Shown: piece by piece, positions 1 through 13,965 of the stretch
Position numbering within the stretch: position 1 is the stretch's first letter
Layout of the letters: each line of letters begins with the position of its first letter
Source of the DNA: Chamaea fasciata
Lineage: Eukaryota; Chordata; Aves; Passeriformes; Sylviidae
Direction: 5' to 3'
NCBI GenBank assembly: GCA_029207755.1
Contig: JARCOQ010000002.1
Coordinates: 42,797,744-42,861,743, forward strand
DNA: 64,000 nt
Notes under the pieces: generated by a model
Seen by the model: the letters and a program-made list of their open reading frames with translations, nothing else
Told to the model about the DNA's origin: nothing
The model's database searches: none
Position numbers and translations under genes: made by a program

Positions 1-1529
1 CCAACATGTTTTGCAAATGACAGCCAGATTTTTCCAGGCAATGGGGTGATTTGTTCCAGAACTTGGTCACCTGTAAAGATCTGTTGTGTAGTAGACCATT
101 ACCTCAGCTGTTAAATAGAATGGGTTGGTAGCTCCAAATGATGGCATCAGTACATAAAGGAATAGTTACTAAAAATCTTGTGTTAAAATGATGGATCAAA
201 ACCTGAGGGAATTCTTGAGTATTTCAATAAAAAGACTTCAGAGGACTCAGATGAGCATGAAATTTTTACAGGAAATAGATTTGCCACAGGCTCTTTTTAA
301 TGCTCTCAGAGCTAAATATGCCATAATACGCATTAGTTGTGTAGAGTGAAACTTTTATTTGCCTTCAGGTAAGGTAATATAAGAGGTCAGTGAAATTTTA
401 GGGAAGAAAAACTGCAGCTTATCGCCAGCTAAAGGAATTTATTGAATGTAAATCTGACCGATGCATAAATTCTTTAAAAGAAAGAAACAAGACTTTTGTT
501 GTACAGATCTTTTACACATTAAAAAAGCTGAAAGAAAAATTAATGTATGAAACAAAACTTCATAATAGAAATAACCGAAATGAATGCCTTTTTTTTTAGT
601 ATTGCACTAAACCCTCTGTACAATGTAAAATGAACTCTTAAATGTAGAAAGAAGAGAGTCCACAGAAGAGGGGATTTTCTTTGGGAGGGAAGAACTCTCA
701 AAATTGCTGGACTTAATTTTCTTATAAGTAAACTTGGGGTTTAAGCTCTCTATTTACGTGTCTTTCACATATTCCTGACTTCACCAGCTAGAGAGAGCTG
801 CCATGCTACTATTCATTATTTTTTGTCTCCAGTTGAGAACATGGAATGTAAATGTTAGAATATTTATTTGTGTTGGGGTTAAATGGAGTATGAGTTTTTG
901 TTTTAAAACCCAAGAGTAGAAGGAGGGGGAAATTAAAGGTGTAAAGAAGCCAGTGGCAGACTTCTTAACTTCACACTTAAGAACAGCGAGTAGTTCTTCC
1001 ATATATTAGACATGGCTTTATCTGTGGTTTGGGATCCTTTTAAGCGGAGCTGTTTCTTTTGTCAGTTCTAGTGCAGAAAAGGTAGAAGGTTTGCAGCTCT
1101 TCTTTAAGCCAAGAGATCTGGCCATCTTACATGATGATGACGAAAAATTTTCATCCCTTTGATTCCTGAGGTTGTAGCCCTCCGTTTTAAGTAGCTTTAT
1201 GAGTGTGAAGAAAGAAAGATTATTTGGAGTATATTTTAAAGGCTGACTAGGAGGGTCTCAGAGCTATATAATACTATTAATGAAAAATTAAATGAAAATA
1301 ATATAATACTAGCTGGTTTGGGTTTGTGGAAAACAGATGCATAGTGAGTTGTATGTATTTATTTTTATCAGAGCAGAACCTGGTTTGTAAATATGTCTGT
1401 GGAATACACTGAAATTTCTAGATGGCTTTTCACTTGAGTGTTCCAATTGGTAAATTACCATGTCGCAGATTAAATGGACCAAAACCTCTGACAATGTCTT
1501 TAAGTTAGAACAAGATGGATTGTTAAAAC
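1..1529 (+). other. DDX10 intron, no feature seen
   Basis: AT-rich, CpG-poor DNA with short open frames only. No exon with both splice sites and a plausible protein was found. The minus-strand frame at 781-1002 has no recognisable composition. Confidence 0.5.
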
Positions 1530-1758
1530 AGCATGGATTTAGGGGGAATTTTTCTGTGTGAGACCAATCAGGTTGTGGCACAGGCTGACCAGAGATGATG
1601 TGCAGTCTCCAGCCTTGGGATTTTGAAATGGCTGGATGAGGCCCTATGCAGACTGACCTCACCTCAGAGCTCTCTCTTCTCCTGTAAGCAGGAGGTTGGA
1701 CCAGAGACCTCCTGATGCTCTCTTTCCAGTTGGAATGATCCTGTGTCCCTGTGAATGC
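1530..1758 (+). mobile_element. CR1 LINE 3'-end fragment, + orientation, old
   Basis: The segment carries diverged but ordered CR1 landmarks on the + strand: 'ttgtggcacaggctgaccagag', 'gtctccagccttggga', then 'gcaggaggttggaccaga' and the terminal 'tggaatgatcctgtgt' region. This is the usual order of the CR1 3' end, running from the end of ORF2 into the 3' UTR. The many substitutions and small indels point to an old, 5'-truncated copy in the DDX10 intron. The left edge is approximate. Confidence 0.7.
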
Positions 1759-4203
1759 CCGGTGTTGTTTAGAGTGTGTTAGTGTGAAGCAGCAGAAACT
1801 GGCCTGATTTTAGGACATTGGATTCTGAAATGCACTCCCTAACTGCAGCTCAGTGCCAACATACATGCACTCTGCAAAATCTGCTTTTGTTTTTTGTTGA
1901 CAAAGATCCAAACTCTCTCTCTCCCCTGCTTGAGAAAAAAAAAAAAAGCAGGTCTTGACAGCATCTCCTGGTGATTGCTTCTCTGTCTTGTTTTTCTCTT
2001 GTGCTCCGTATTTCAGTCTCTGGACCTATTAACATTAGAAATTTTTGTGTCTTCACCATTCTTTAGAGACTAAAGTACATAATGCTGTCTGTGTACTCTC
2101 CTACTGTGTCCTTATGTCAATCTTCTGCTTTCATAGCTGTCTTCTCAGTGCTCTGTTATAAATCCCTTGAGCAGGAACTTTGCTGCCAAATTTGCTGTAG
2201 CTGTAGTTAAAACACTGACATTTCATACACCATAGAATTTTTCTATCCAAAATTTTCTAGACTGTCTAAGTCAAAAGCTGCTTTGTAACATGATGTATTA
2301 CTTTCTTGCTCTGTTCTCTCTGGTTTTGAGGGGTAAAGATTGAATATTACCACAGTTTTAGCAGAAAAATTAGAGAACCCCAATGGTTACCCCAAAGAGT
2401 GGAGAATGTGCCGCTCAACCATTTAAAGTGGAGGAAATGGAGAACTTAAGTAAATAATTAGAAAAGCATAAGTAAAAGTGATCAGAAACTTACATAAAGT
2501 TGACTTTGGAGAGAAGGAATTGTAACACAGATGATCATGTTATGACCATGATGCATAGGTCAACTTTGCTGGAGGAACTGCATGTAGACCAGACAGTACT
2601 TGGTCCTGGTGGCTTTTGTTGTCCCACATGATGCACTTGTGGCCATAAATGTAATTTTTTCCCCTTTTTTCTTTTTCATACTTTAACATATCTGAAATAA
2701 TAAGACAGCTGTATTGTATCTGTCTACAGTGGTGTGGTTGTTGTTGTGGTTTTTATGTTTTTTTCCACAGCATTCCTTAAAGTCCCTGGCATGTAACTGT
2801 GAGTGTATTGAGTTGTTTGAGTCAGACAGCTTTGCACAAAGCATTGGGGAATTGTTTCATTTTGATTTGGAGAGAAGAGGTTGACTTACGCAGAAAGGGG
2901 CTTTGAAAATAAGCTAACACTTCGGTAATTTGGGCAATTGGGAGAATAGAAAATGGCATGTACCAGATAAATGTCTCAAAAGCCCCCAAATTTAGACACC
3001 AGCTTTGAAAATCTTGGTGGCTGTGTTCTCCTTTTCCCATGTCTGCAGTCAAATGGTGCTTTTCCAAACAACTTTGTGTGATACCTACGAACGTATTTTG
3101 GCAGCATCATTGTGGTGAAATGACACCAGGGCTGCTGAAGCTGTAGCTTTTTCCTTACTCCCATGAGTGAGCTGATGTGTAACTGCTCTTCAGCCTCCTC
3201 TGTGTTGATGTGCTGACCCTGGACTGATGTTAATGTCTCCTTTTATGAGGATGTGACTCTAAATGTGCTGATGCCAGAATGGCTTATATTGCTCAGAGAA
3301 ACTGAGTTGTATTTCAGAAACATTTTTATGCTAGCATAAAAGAGTTTCAATACCAATGTCATCAGCATCACTAAGACAAGAAGAGGGAGCTCTGTGCTTT
3401 CCCAGAGGTTGTGCTTTCACCTGGATTTCTGTCCTTTCCTCATGAAATAAAGAATTTAAAGGGTGTTCGATTGCAAGGACCTGACAGTATAAATTAGAGA
3501 TAATACATCACTTGGTGTAAGAATAAACAAAACAAGTAGCAATAAATGTCATTTTATTTAAATATATTGGGCACTTCTTTATGCTGACAGATCTAGCAGG
3601 CAGCTTTGGATGGGTTTTATCATGCATTTACGTAATTTTCTTGTGGCGGAATCTTTTTGGTTTAGAGACCTTTGTTATGATTTCTGAATCAGTGCAATTA
3701 CTAAGCAAATGCTTATGTAAAGTATTTCCTGGTAATGGAGATATGAAAGGGAAAAGATGCTTTAGCTTTCACTCCCCAGTTACTTTAGCATTTCTGAAGT
3801 TAGGAAAATTTTCATTTTAGTTTGTTAAGTGGATTTGATTTCATTTTAAGTCACTGAGAAATAAGAAAAAATTGATCTCTTAATACCATTTTAACTACCT
3901 TATTTTAAAGACAAATCCTAACTCTGTTAAATTACTCCTTATTCCTTTAAGAGTAATAAGTCTAGATAAAAGATGAGCTTCAATCATTCTTGTAGTTTTA
4001 TGATTTCCTTTAAGAGCAAGAAGAATGAGTAGTATCTCATTCAGATCTTTCATTTATTGTTTTCAATAACATGTAGGGTGAATACCACCAGTCTAACATG
4101 TATGCATTAAAAATATATAGAGGGCTCAACATTAATCTTAAAATATTAAAAAAGAAAAAAATGCAGGAGTTTGCTTTAAAACTGTACATCTTGTTTTTTT
4201 CAG
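1759..4203 (+). other. DDX10 intron upstream of the 4204 exon
   Basis: Non-coding AT-rich DNA. It holds a 13-A run at 1935-1947 and a GT-rich patch near 2731-2765, with nothing else I can name. It ends in the polypyrimidine tract and acceptor at 4203. Confidence 0.5.
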
Positions 4204-4260
4204 GAGAAGAGGCTAAAAGAAAAAGCAGCAAGGAGAGAAGCCAGGAATAAGAATGCACAG
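4204..4260 (+). CDS. DDX10: DDX10 internal coding exon, 19 codons
   Basis: This 57-base exon reads EKRLKEKAARREARNKNAQ in phase 0 at both ends. The acceptor is a T-rich tract ending ttttttcag at 4203, and the donor is CAG|gtaagg at 4261. The peptide is strongly basic, alternates K/R with E and A, and is predicted to be helical. That matches the lysine-rich region after the helicase core in the DDX10/Dbp4 family, where such segments are thought to contact RNA or pre-ribosomal partners. It is too short to be conspicuous as an open frame alone. The call depends on the splice sites, the composition and the in-phase join to the 39-kb exon. The preceding exon lies outside the window, because nothing in 1-4203 looks coding. 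An unseen small exon between this one and 39252 is not excluded. Confidence 0.82.
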
Positions 4261-7200
4261 GTAAGGGGTTTTGTTGTTTTGATCAAGCCACTGGTTGAAG
4301 TTTGAAATGGTTTTTAGATTGTTTCTTTCCTTTCTTTAATGAGCAGTGTTGTGATTAATGGCTCTTTAAAGGCCTTTTCTGTGCACTGGTCTTTTCTTAC
4401 GCCCTTGCTCTGATGTGATTGTAATGACTTGATGTAGAAGGATTCTGAGAAAGCATGAATATGTATGTTTGTGTGCGTATAAATACATAAAATGTATGGA
4501 AGCCATTTGGAATTTCAGCCTCTTCATTATGTATATCAAGTGAGTTGCAATTTCAGCTGAAGTACTGACATCATATTTTTCTCTGAATACTTGAGTCATG
4601 TTTATAATTTGCAGGCAGTGAGATTTTTTTTTTTTGTGTGTGTGTGCCAAGTCTTGCTCCAACCTTTTTTGGCTGAACTTTTTTTTGAAATAGCAAGTAT
4701 TTACGTTGAAGTTCATTCCCGCCCCTCATCACCCCAAACAAAACCTTTGTTATCCTTTTCTTCATTTGTATGCCTCTAACTTTGTAGAGCTGTTCTAGTT
4801 TTTCATGTTGCTTGGTTTTCAATAAACTGAGGCTTCATTCAGCTGCAGTGATTTTCTGGAATATGGACATAGCGATGTGTGTCCTTTCTCACGCTGTATC
4901 TACTTTTGCTACACATAAATAGTTACAGTTTCTTCTTGGCAGTGGGCAAATATCTTAACTCTCTTGAGAAAATCGATAATGCTCTTTGTCCGATTTTTGC
5001 GAGCTGGCTGTGCTGTGGGAGGCTTAAGTATAGAAAGATGCTTCATTGTGTACCTCTGAAGTGGAAAGTAATTACAGTTTCAGATGAAAAGCCTAGTTAC
5101 ACTAAGTTTTAAGTATGATTCTGCCTTCAAAGATGGCAAGCTATGAGAGCTGTTGGCATCATGACTCCCCAATCAAGCAATAGAAATTTTCTGCCTGTAA
5201 TTGAATGTATAAAGATGCATACTTTTTAAAGTATTTAGCAAGCATTTTAGGAAAATTATGGAATGAATAATTAACAAACATCTTAATAAAGAGAGAAAAC
5301 ATTGATCAAATCAGGCTGTATCACATTTTTGAATGCTGCTTGTTAATTTTGCCTCTTTAAGGAATAAAATGTTATTCAGCAGCTGTGGAAATAAATCTAT
5401 TTTTTTCTAAATGATCTGCTTGCTGATGTACATCTCCTATCCTGTTCTTGGCCAAACAGATGAACCTGTCAATGCTATTGGAAAATGAATGAAGTTGATT
5501 CCAGTTGGTGAATTATTTGTGTGGTGGAGGGTTGTATGTCTGTGGGCATGGTATGGGTTAAATATGGATCCTTAGCCCCAAGCCTACAATTTTATGCACC
5601 TCTGCCAGTCTTCTGTGCAGCAATTACACTTGGAAAGCTGATTTACTAGTGCTGGTCTGGTGTGAGATTGGCACATGCTCTCGTTGAGGGTACCAGCTGT
5701 GCAAACCTGCTATTGCGTTGACTTCGTTTTATTCCTGAAGCACTTAGCTCACTCTCTGCAAGAAGGTGCAAGCCTCAGGAGCTGACATGTCTCCTTGATG
5801 AAAATTGTTGGGCTTTTTCTGTTGTTTAGAGGCTATTCTTACTAGAACTGTGTGCAGCCGAGTCCTGTCATTTTCAGTGTGGCTCATTTCAGGGAAAATG
5901 CTTCCACTGGGAAAGGCTGCCAGCTTGGACCTGGACTGTTCACGCCTGGAAGGGAGCAGTAGACAGTAGATAAAGGTGCCAGTTTCTGTCTGCTGAGTGT
6001 CTGAGGAATTAATTAAGAGCACTGTCTGCTTCACAGGATCTTAGACATGAAGCTGTAGTAGTTGAAGCTCTCCATAGTCTGTGTGGGATATGACTCAAGC
6101 AGCTCCTACAAGATACCCAGGGGAATAAAGAAGGAAGGAACAGTAAAACACAGAAACTATTGGAACATAAACCAGTTTAGAAAATATATGCTCCCTAAAT
6201 CAAGAGTTCAAAAAACGTTAACATTTTCTCTAGTGTTTTCATAATGTGGCTTGTGACCCGCTTACTTGGCCATACACTACTCCTTTGGTAATTAATAGTG
6301 TTTTCTTGAAAGGGAAAGAAATAAGGAGAGCCAAAAAAGTAGAAAAGGTATTTTTAGCCATGTTAATGCAGTTTAGGAGCTGGAGAAAGGGACTAGATCA
6401 ACAATAACGAGTAGCCAGTCACTTCATAGCTGCTGTGGTCATAATTTGTTTTCCACATCTATCTATCTGCTTTATCCCCTTATTTGTGTTATTACCTGTC
6501 TCCCTCAGGTAAAAACTCCTTGGGTTACAAAGTATTATTTTGTTGTCTTTCACTAGTACACAGCCCACCCACTCTGACATGACCAAAACAGAAATTTGCT
6601 TTTGCATTCTTATTATTAAATAATAATTCTTTGTGAATTTAGGGAAAAAAAAGAAAAATCATAGGAGAGAAGGACATCTTCCCTTTTCTTCTGGTGCTGC
6701 AGGAGCGATTGCAGGGAAGATTTTGCTCAGCCTTTGTCCTGCTGGGACAGACCAGTCTTGCTGCAACTGGAATTGACTAACCAAATTCTGGCACGCTCTG
6801 CTGAGTGTGCCTGAGCAGGAGATTAGATGAGTGGATAGCTGCAGTGTTATTGACTCCACCTTGGATAAATCTCCATGCAATAAATAAACTGAGTAGGAAG
6901 TGAAGACTCTTAAAGGATGCTTTGGAGAAAGTATTTCTAGGTATTTATGACCATTAATTAAACTTTCATGCAAAAGGCTGTGAAAGCAGATAAAAGAAGT
7001 CTTCTCATATATTCTTATTAAAGAAAAGCTGGAAATTTAGGGGTTTGGTATCTTTTTTATCATAAGATGTTTAATTGTCGTGCATTTTATGAAAATCTGA
7101 TGCGATATGCACAAATGCCGTGTTTTAAGATGAAAGAAGCACATACTTGGTCCTCACTCAGTACTGATTAAATTATAGTCCTCAAGCAAATTTTGATACT

Positions 7201-10200
7201 CTTTACTTGAACATAGTCTGGGGAAAATTAGGCAAGAAGTAGTCTTTTGAGCAAGAAGTAAAGCACTGAGCAGCAGCAGCCCTGACAGCTGCCCTGGGAC
7301 AGGAGCTGGGTGTTACTTGGTGAAGCCAGCCCCTGACCCCAAGCAGGACATCCCTGTGCTCATGGCTTTCTTTTTTTTTTCTTCTAGAATCTACACACAC
7401 TGCTTTCTTAATCTGCATAAAGGACTTTCAGGTTTCAACCAGTATTTAAAGGTCCTTGCCCTCCTACCAACTGCTAGCTGCAGTGAAGCTAAACAGGACT
7501 GTATTTGTCCTTTAGTGATTTTAATCTTTTGCTACCCTGATGCCTTAGAGCACTACTGATGTGTTGAGAATTATGAAGTGAGAAAGATTTTGATTTCTTT
7601 TAAAAAAAAGTGTTTTTGTAGGAAAGGAATTTTCTGGCAGCAGCTAATCAGGTCTGTGCTTCAAGGTTGGAGAGCAGAGCAGGAGTCAGGAGAAGGTGCT
7701 GTTCCCTGCCCAGCATGGATGTGCTAGGTGATCCTCAACTATCAGCTCCCAGCATTGTGCAAGAAGTGATAACTAGTCCCTAAAAGAAGGCATTGATTAC
7801 TATCTGCTAGAAATAGTTTGGACATCATCTGTAAGCAGTGTCTGGAGGTAAAACTTGCTCAGTCGTGACAGTTTGGTGCAGTTCGATTCAGGTTTTGGCA
7901 GTCCTATAGCAGTTTATACCATGCTGGTGTCCAAAGCAAAACAAAACCTGAAAAAGCTCTGACTAGCAGAGCAAAAGCTATTTATCCAAGGCCCATAAGA
8001 AAAATGTAGCGTGCTGAAAACTTAGAGAAATCCATCTTGAACACATACTCCTTACTGAGATGTTTTTTCCTATTTTCACTGGACAAAATTGTGGATGGGA
8101 GGTTCTTATCCAGCTGGAAGACTGACTTGTGGAAGAAATCCAAGAGCTTGGTTGTCAGGGGTGCTTTTTGTCGGGAATGAATGCTTACTGAATAATTGTA
8201 GAACATTAAAAGATCAGCAGCAACAGCAGGATAATAAATATGCTTTAGCTTCTCCCTTTCTCTCCTGTTCTCTCCCTAATATATTTTGCTATTCCCACAG
8301 GAATTAGTGCTTGGCATGAGATTTTACAAAATACATACTATATATATAATTTAAGATTTTTCAGAGTCACAATGAATCTTTCCCCTGTTATGAAAGGATT
8401 TATGTGAACACATCTACAAAATACGTGTGGGTGAGCAGGGGGCACATACTTTTAGATAGAGCAGATTCAGGCATTGATACCTGCCTATATCACATCACTG
8501 CAAGCTCTAATGCTCAATATAGCATTCTCTTTTCTGTACCTTCTACCATACTCTGTTGAGGTTTTAACCAGCAAAAATTCTTAAACCACCATTTTGTTTT
8601 AATTTCCAGCACCCCATGGAATTTGAGGTACACTTGCCAAATATAGCTCAAGAAATCTTTGCACCATGTGGGAAAACTTAAACATGAAAGGGGAAGTCAA
8701 ATCCCTTGGGTAGGTGTGGCTGATAATCCACTCAGAAATGTACACTTCAGAATATTGTGAAAATTCTTCATCCATTGTCGATAATTCCTGTAGTTGCTGG
8801 GTTTATATTACCTCTGCTTCAGCTTTGAATTTCCTTTTTCTTGGGATCTAGCCCATGGCTTGTGCTTAGGCTAGAGACAGTGGATTCACTGTGAATGTGA
8901 GCAGTAATTTCAGTGTGGAAAAGTGGTTTACAGGAGTGAAGGAGGAACTTGGTCTGTGTCTCCTGTGAATCCAGATTCCCAAATCCCCTTGATCACTGGG
9001 GTCACTGAGTATTCTTGTGTAAGTCTCATGGGATGCCTGGTAACTGGTGGTTAGTGGTGATGATGCACTGTTCTGGATCACTTCACATGACCTGCTCATA
9101 GATGGTGTTGAGGAGACATTGCTTTAGCTCCCTGGGATTTCTGGAGCTGGAGCAGGGTTTCAGGGCCAGATCATTCTGATGGTCTGGAGAACGTTGAGAC
9201 TGTGGAGTTTGTTGTTCTTAAGGAGGGGAAAGTTGTCTTGTGCTGGTGTAGCTTCAGGACAGGCGATGTCTTGTCACTGCTATTAGACAATCACTGCAAA
9301 GGACTTCAAATTATTCTTCATCAATAATTATTTTTGATTCTGAAAACCACAAAGAACAGCAAAAAAAGGAGGTAATGTTCATCTACAAAAACTTCCAGTA
9401 TGTTTAGTGTGTGGAGCGGAGCTAATAACTGAAATTACCATGTCAATTTGATGCCTTTTAAGAAATCAAACTTCTTTCTTAAAACAATCTCATTAACCTT
9501 AGTTTAGAAGTAGTTCTGGTCTGTTAACTCTTGCGTTCTGTGTGCATATCCAAAAGCTGCAAGTAGCTTTATTTATTCAATACAAGGTTTGAGTGTTTTG
9601 AAGTTCCTTGAGAAGCTCTGTGAATAAACAGAGTAATTTGGGAAATCAACATCTTAACCTACTAATTTAGTAATTTCATTTCAAAGTCAAGTAGTGAAAT
9701 GGAAAATGCATTCCTGATTCTGAACTACTTGTATGCTGAAACATTTTTTAAAATCAAAATATTCTACAATATTTTAAATTAATATTTGAAAATGAGTATA
9801 ATGTGCCTGTATGGAAATGTTACCTGTATTTTGCTTTTTGAAAATAACATTTATTCCGATTAATATAACAATTGAATTGCTTTAAGTAAAGCTGTAATAA
9901 GTCCTGTCTTTTCTGCAATTAAGAATTTATATAATTAAACCAATATTTCAGTGTTGTGACCCTGAACAAGTTTCTAGTAAGGATTCTGATGGATTGATTT
10001 GCCAATTACCCATGCTTCTGTAAACCTTTTCATTGCAGTCAACAGCACACTCAGGATTTCAAACATATTTATCAGATTGACCGTTTAAACTAATTGACCA
10101 TGGCTATAGCAATTGGATTTTCTGAGTATTATGTTCACAACTGTTATTTTTAATCGTACGTGGTATGTGATGAGAGTTTGCTGCTCTACATGCCAAAAGC

Positions 10201-12971
10201 TGATGGTGATTTCTTCATAGGTCTGGAACAGACGCATAGTAGTGGGACTGTGGACTTTGCAAATACTCTTATTCCCTGAAGATCTGCTGGGATGAGGTGG
10301 ATGCACAGTGGATCAACCTAGGTGCATCTTCATTACCATGTCTAATATACCTATTCCTTATTCTTTGGTTTGTCTTCGCTTGCACCATTATGGTGAAGAG
10401 AGGAAGCTTTTTTCTTCAATCTTTTGGTTTTTTTTTTTAATACTGGTGGGTTGCAGTTCTAGGGGAGCTTTTAATGAAAGATGTAATAGGGATTTTCAAG
10501 AACAGAACAACGGGATTTCTGGCATTTTGGGGAGCACAAAGGTTATTGTCTTGATTGTGATTGTTTAAAATTTCTAGGGCAATACCAATGAAATTTCCCC
10601 AGCAGACTCCATGAATATTGTACTGTTTAATTAGTTGTTCTTCTGAAAAACCTTTGACTTCTGCTGAGCTTCAGAGCTTTCAATGTGTTAAAGACTGCAC
10701 AATTTTATTTATTTCAGAGTCAACAATATTTAGGCATTTTAAGGGGAAAAGAAACACTCAAGTTTTCTTACTGGAAGTTTAGGCTATGAAAATTGCAAAG
10801 TGAATAAGTATGCATTTCCCTTTTCCTCATGACTTATGTGGGTTTGTAATCATTTGTTTGTATCACACAGTTACTAATAACTCTTGGTAGTTGTAGAATT
10901 GACAAATACTTTGGCACCGTTCCACCCAGGCTCTTGGATGGGGCTCAGCAAAGAGCTCAGCGTTTACTTGAATCGCTGCTTCAAATCCATCCCTCTTTAG
11001 AACACAGGAGGTATATGTTACTCTGCTTCATTTTTACTCTTTGCCTGTCTCTGTGAATATTAGCAGCAGGATTCCACCATCAGGTTCCTGCCTGCATATG
11101 GCAGTGTGGTGAAGCACAGGGAAAGCAATTCAAGAGCTCTGCTAGTCTTGCACAGTGTCATCATTTCTTCCTCGCATCCAAAATTTCTTGTTCAGTTTCT
11201 TCACTGATTTTAAACCCTCCTCAATAGTCTCTGAGCGGAACATGGAAGATTGCTGTGCCCCTCTCTGACTCTGGCCAAGGAATAAGAGGCAATAGACAGT
11301 GCTGGAGCAGCAGACCCACCACTATGAAAAGAAGAAAAAAAAATAAAGCTGCTTCAAAATGTTATAAACCTTTCTTTAAGCATTTTCATCTTGGTAAATA
11401 GACCACTGTATGAAATTAATTTTAATGATACTTCATTTGTTTATCTGTTCTATGTTACTCATTAATAGTGTTGACTAATCCTGAAGAAGTAGGAAACTCC
11501 AGTCAAGGCAGACATAATGACCTTAGGCTTACAGCAGCTTTCACACAAAGCTTTTATTTAGGAAGTGGGTATTCTCTCTGGATTGAGAGGTCTTTTCCTG
11601 TTCTATTGGGAAAAGCCAGGTGTATTCACATTCCTCAATTCTGTCTGTATAAATACTGTGGAGATGATTGCATTTCCCAAGTAAGCTGTACCAGATTGTT
11701 CAAACTTGTGTATTTTGCATCTTGGTTTGTTCTGGTAGTACTCTGGGCTGCTTTGCAGCTTTCCTTGTGTGTTTGAAACTTCCTTAGATTATGGACTTCA
11801 GATTCAGGAGTTCTCCTTTGCTCCATATCTCAGATGTGAACTTAAGAATTAGTTAATTGGCTGATGAGCAGGGGTAATCTTTTAGATGTGTTTTGATAGC
11901 ATCCTCATGCAGCAAGCAGTGGTATTTAGTTTTAAATGAAGCAGTTCTGTTTTCTCAGCATATTCCCCTGTTTATATTCTTGAAATGTGTTGCTTGCAGT
12001 ATTGTACATAGTCTGCTGTAGCAGTTGTAATTGCTACTAGTGATGAAAATTGATTTGTGCAATCAGAAAACCATTATCTGCATTCCAATTGATAATGTTG
12101 CAGTTACCAACATCTTAAAATTCTTCTGATGGCTGTTTTTCCAGAATGCTCTGGGGTCATGCAGTCACCAGAATTCCAGTTACTTTATGTTGAATCTTAT
12201 GTGAGTTTTAAAAGAGAAAGAAAAAGCTCTTGGCTCTCTTGGCTGTTCTCTCAAATACATTTTTTCCAAAATTTTTAAAGATTTAGTGTTTTGTCAGTCC
12301 TCCCTTGCCTAATACACTAGATCAAGAGTAGTGCAATATCCCTTGTTTTACCACAATGTGCAGAGATTTTAAGAGGCTTTCTCTTCTTTCACACTATTAG
12401 CTGCATTGATAAACCAAGCAGTTTGTTAATAAGAGATGCCAAGCTAGTAACTAACATGTGGTTATTTAACACATCATGGGAAATCTGGTAAGCCCATACT
12501 TCCCTCAAATGAGGCTGCATCTTGTATATGGAGCCCACTAGTACCTGGATCTTTCTTTATTGGTTCCTTCAATGTTTCTTTTCTTTAAGGTCTAATGTTT
12601 CCTTTTACTCTTTTGTTTTGTTTTGTTTTCCCTCTGGTCTTTCATGATTTTTTTTTTTTGTGGACTTACAGGGTTTTTATCACTTGCTGTTTCCTTATCC
12701 TGTTTTCTGTTTCTTTTGAAGGAGCTAAATTCAAGCTGCTGTTGCTTCTATTTGGTTACTTTCTGCTGTGGGGACACCAAGAGCAGAAGCAAAGGGAAAT
12801 AACAGGAAGAAAGATAATAGCATCATCTAGCAGCAAAGCCTTAGGAGACGTGCCCAGTATTTTTAGAGAAGTTTAGGGGGAGGGGTTTTTTTGTTTGTTT
12901 TATTTTCTCCATTCTGTAGGGTCTCATATTTTTCTGACATTCCTTCAAATGAATATATAGTGGTAATATTT
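4261..12971 (+). other. Long DDX10 intron, first part
   Basis: About 8.7 kb of AT-rich intron. It includes a T11 plus (GT)n tract at 4625-4646 and a (TTTTG)n stretch at 12611-12629. A 60-bp LTR-like fragment at 11821-11880 is listed separately. All open frames are short and lack family signatures. Confidence 0.5.
11821..11880 (-). mobile_element. Isolated 60-bp LTR fragment
   Basis: This 60-base segment matches 14559-14618, inside the nested LTR, in the same orientation at 56 of 60 positions by direct comparison. Similarity stops abruptly on both sides. The strand is given as minus because the matching LTR reads in that direction. It is probably a remnant of another insertion of that LTR family, or a local copy of part of it. 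Confidence 0.6.
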
Positions 12972-13400
12972 TGCTGGGCTCTTGCTAGGATTCAAGTTCT
13001 AAAAGACGCCTCTGTCCACATGAAGGTGCAAATGAGACCATATTCCAAAGTCAAGAGTGCAGATTTTATTTAACAGTAAATGTGAGGTACAGGGAGGAGT
13101 GCAGGGTGAAGAGAAAGAGAGAGAGATAAGTAGGAGAGGCACCACCATATGAGTCCTGCAGCATCCTGCTGGCCCTTTTTCTTCTGGTCTTCTCTGTGGG
13201 CGGGTCCTGGAGTGTTGTTGTGGAGGCACCACTTTTATAGTGTCCTGGTCCCAGGTTTGCACAGAGTGTTGATGTGTTCCTACAGCTGGAGCTGCGTGGG
13301 TATGAGGAATTGCTTCCTTTCTAACAGTTTGCCATGGTGGGAATTTTGGTAGATTGACAACTGATCCTTCCTCATACTTCAAGGAAAATACTGACAAATA
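12972..13400 (-). mobile_element. Retroviral LTR (solo), minus orientation
   Basis: Read on the minus strand, this block has an LTR promoter layout. A TATA box (ctataaaag) lies at 13240-13232, and an AATAAA signal about 165 bases downstream at 13070-13065. The sequence between and around them (cctgctggccctttttcttc, gaggcaccacttttatagtg on the + strand) resembles an ERV LTR type common in songbird genomes. That resemblance is from memory and unverified. No gag, pol or env flank it, so it is a solo LTR or a fragment. The 132-codon minus-strand frame here is incidental to the LTR. Both edges are approximate and no target-site duplication was identified. Confidence 0.55.
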
Positions 13401-13965
13401 AGTAGAATTTTATTATAAGCAGTTTCGCAAAGCAAACAGTTATGACTGATACTAAGGTAAGTTGATCATGTGTCAGTAAGGCAGTCAGCAGCATGTAGTA
13501 GGATTAGACCTGGTTTATACAAGTATATTACTCTCTTTTCTTCATTTGTTTTGAACAATCTGCCAAGGCTTTGAAATTTTCAGCAAGAAAAATTCTGGGT
13601 GGACAAGGGAAGGTGACTGATTACAGTCACAGTAAGTGTACATTTACATGACGTACATGAGCGGCTATTTAAGGTGAAGGCTCATAAAGATCATGAAGTT
13701 TCATAATAAATGGCAGCCTCAGTCCATTTTCTTCGCTAATTCATATGCTGTTAAAAATGCCAAGTTATTAGCATTTTTAATTTCCCATCACCTAATATTC
13801 TAGCAGACTATGTATCTACAAAAATAGTATTAAGGGTCATTATAACTATTCACGGTATTTACTAACTTAAGAAATGCATAGAATTTACGAAATTCATCCT
13901 TCATAGGTAGCTGTGCAGCATAACTGTATGACTAAAATCAAAGCTATTTGTTTATGAATTAATTT
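13401..13965 (+). other. Intron between two LTR insertions
   Basis: About 0.56 kb of AT-rich sequence with no feature that I can identify. Confidence 0.4.

Noticed and set aside
8860..9200. GC-balanced stretch with a 77-codon minus frame, considered as an exon or repeat
   Set aside because: No matching repeat landmark and no acceptor/donor pair was found.
12999..13397. 132-codon minus-strand frame
   Set aside because: It lies wholly within the LTR at 13.0-13.4 kb and spans its TATA and poly(A) region, so it is not a separate gene.
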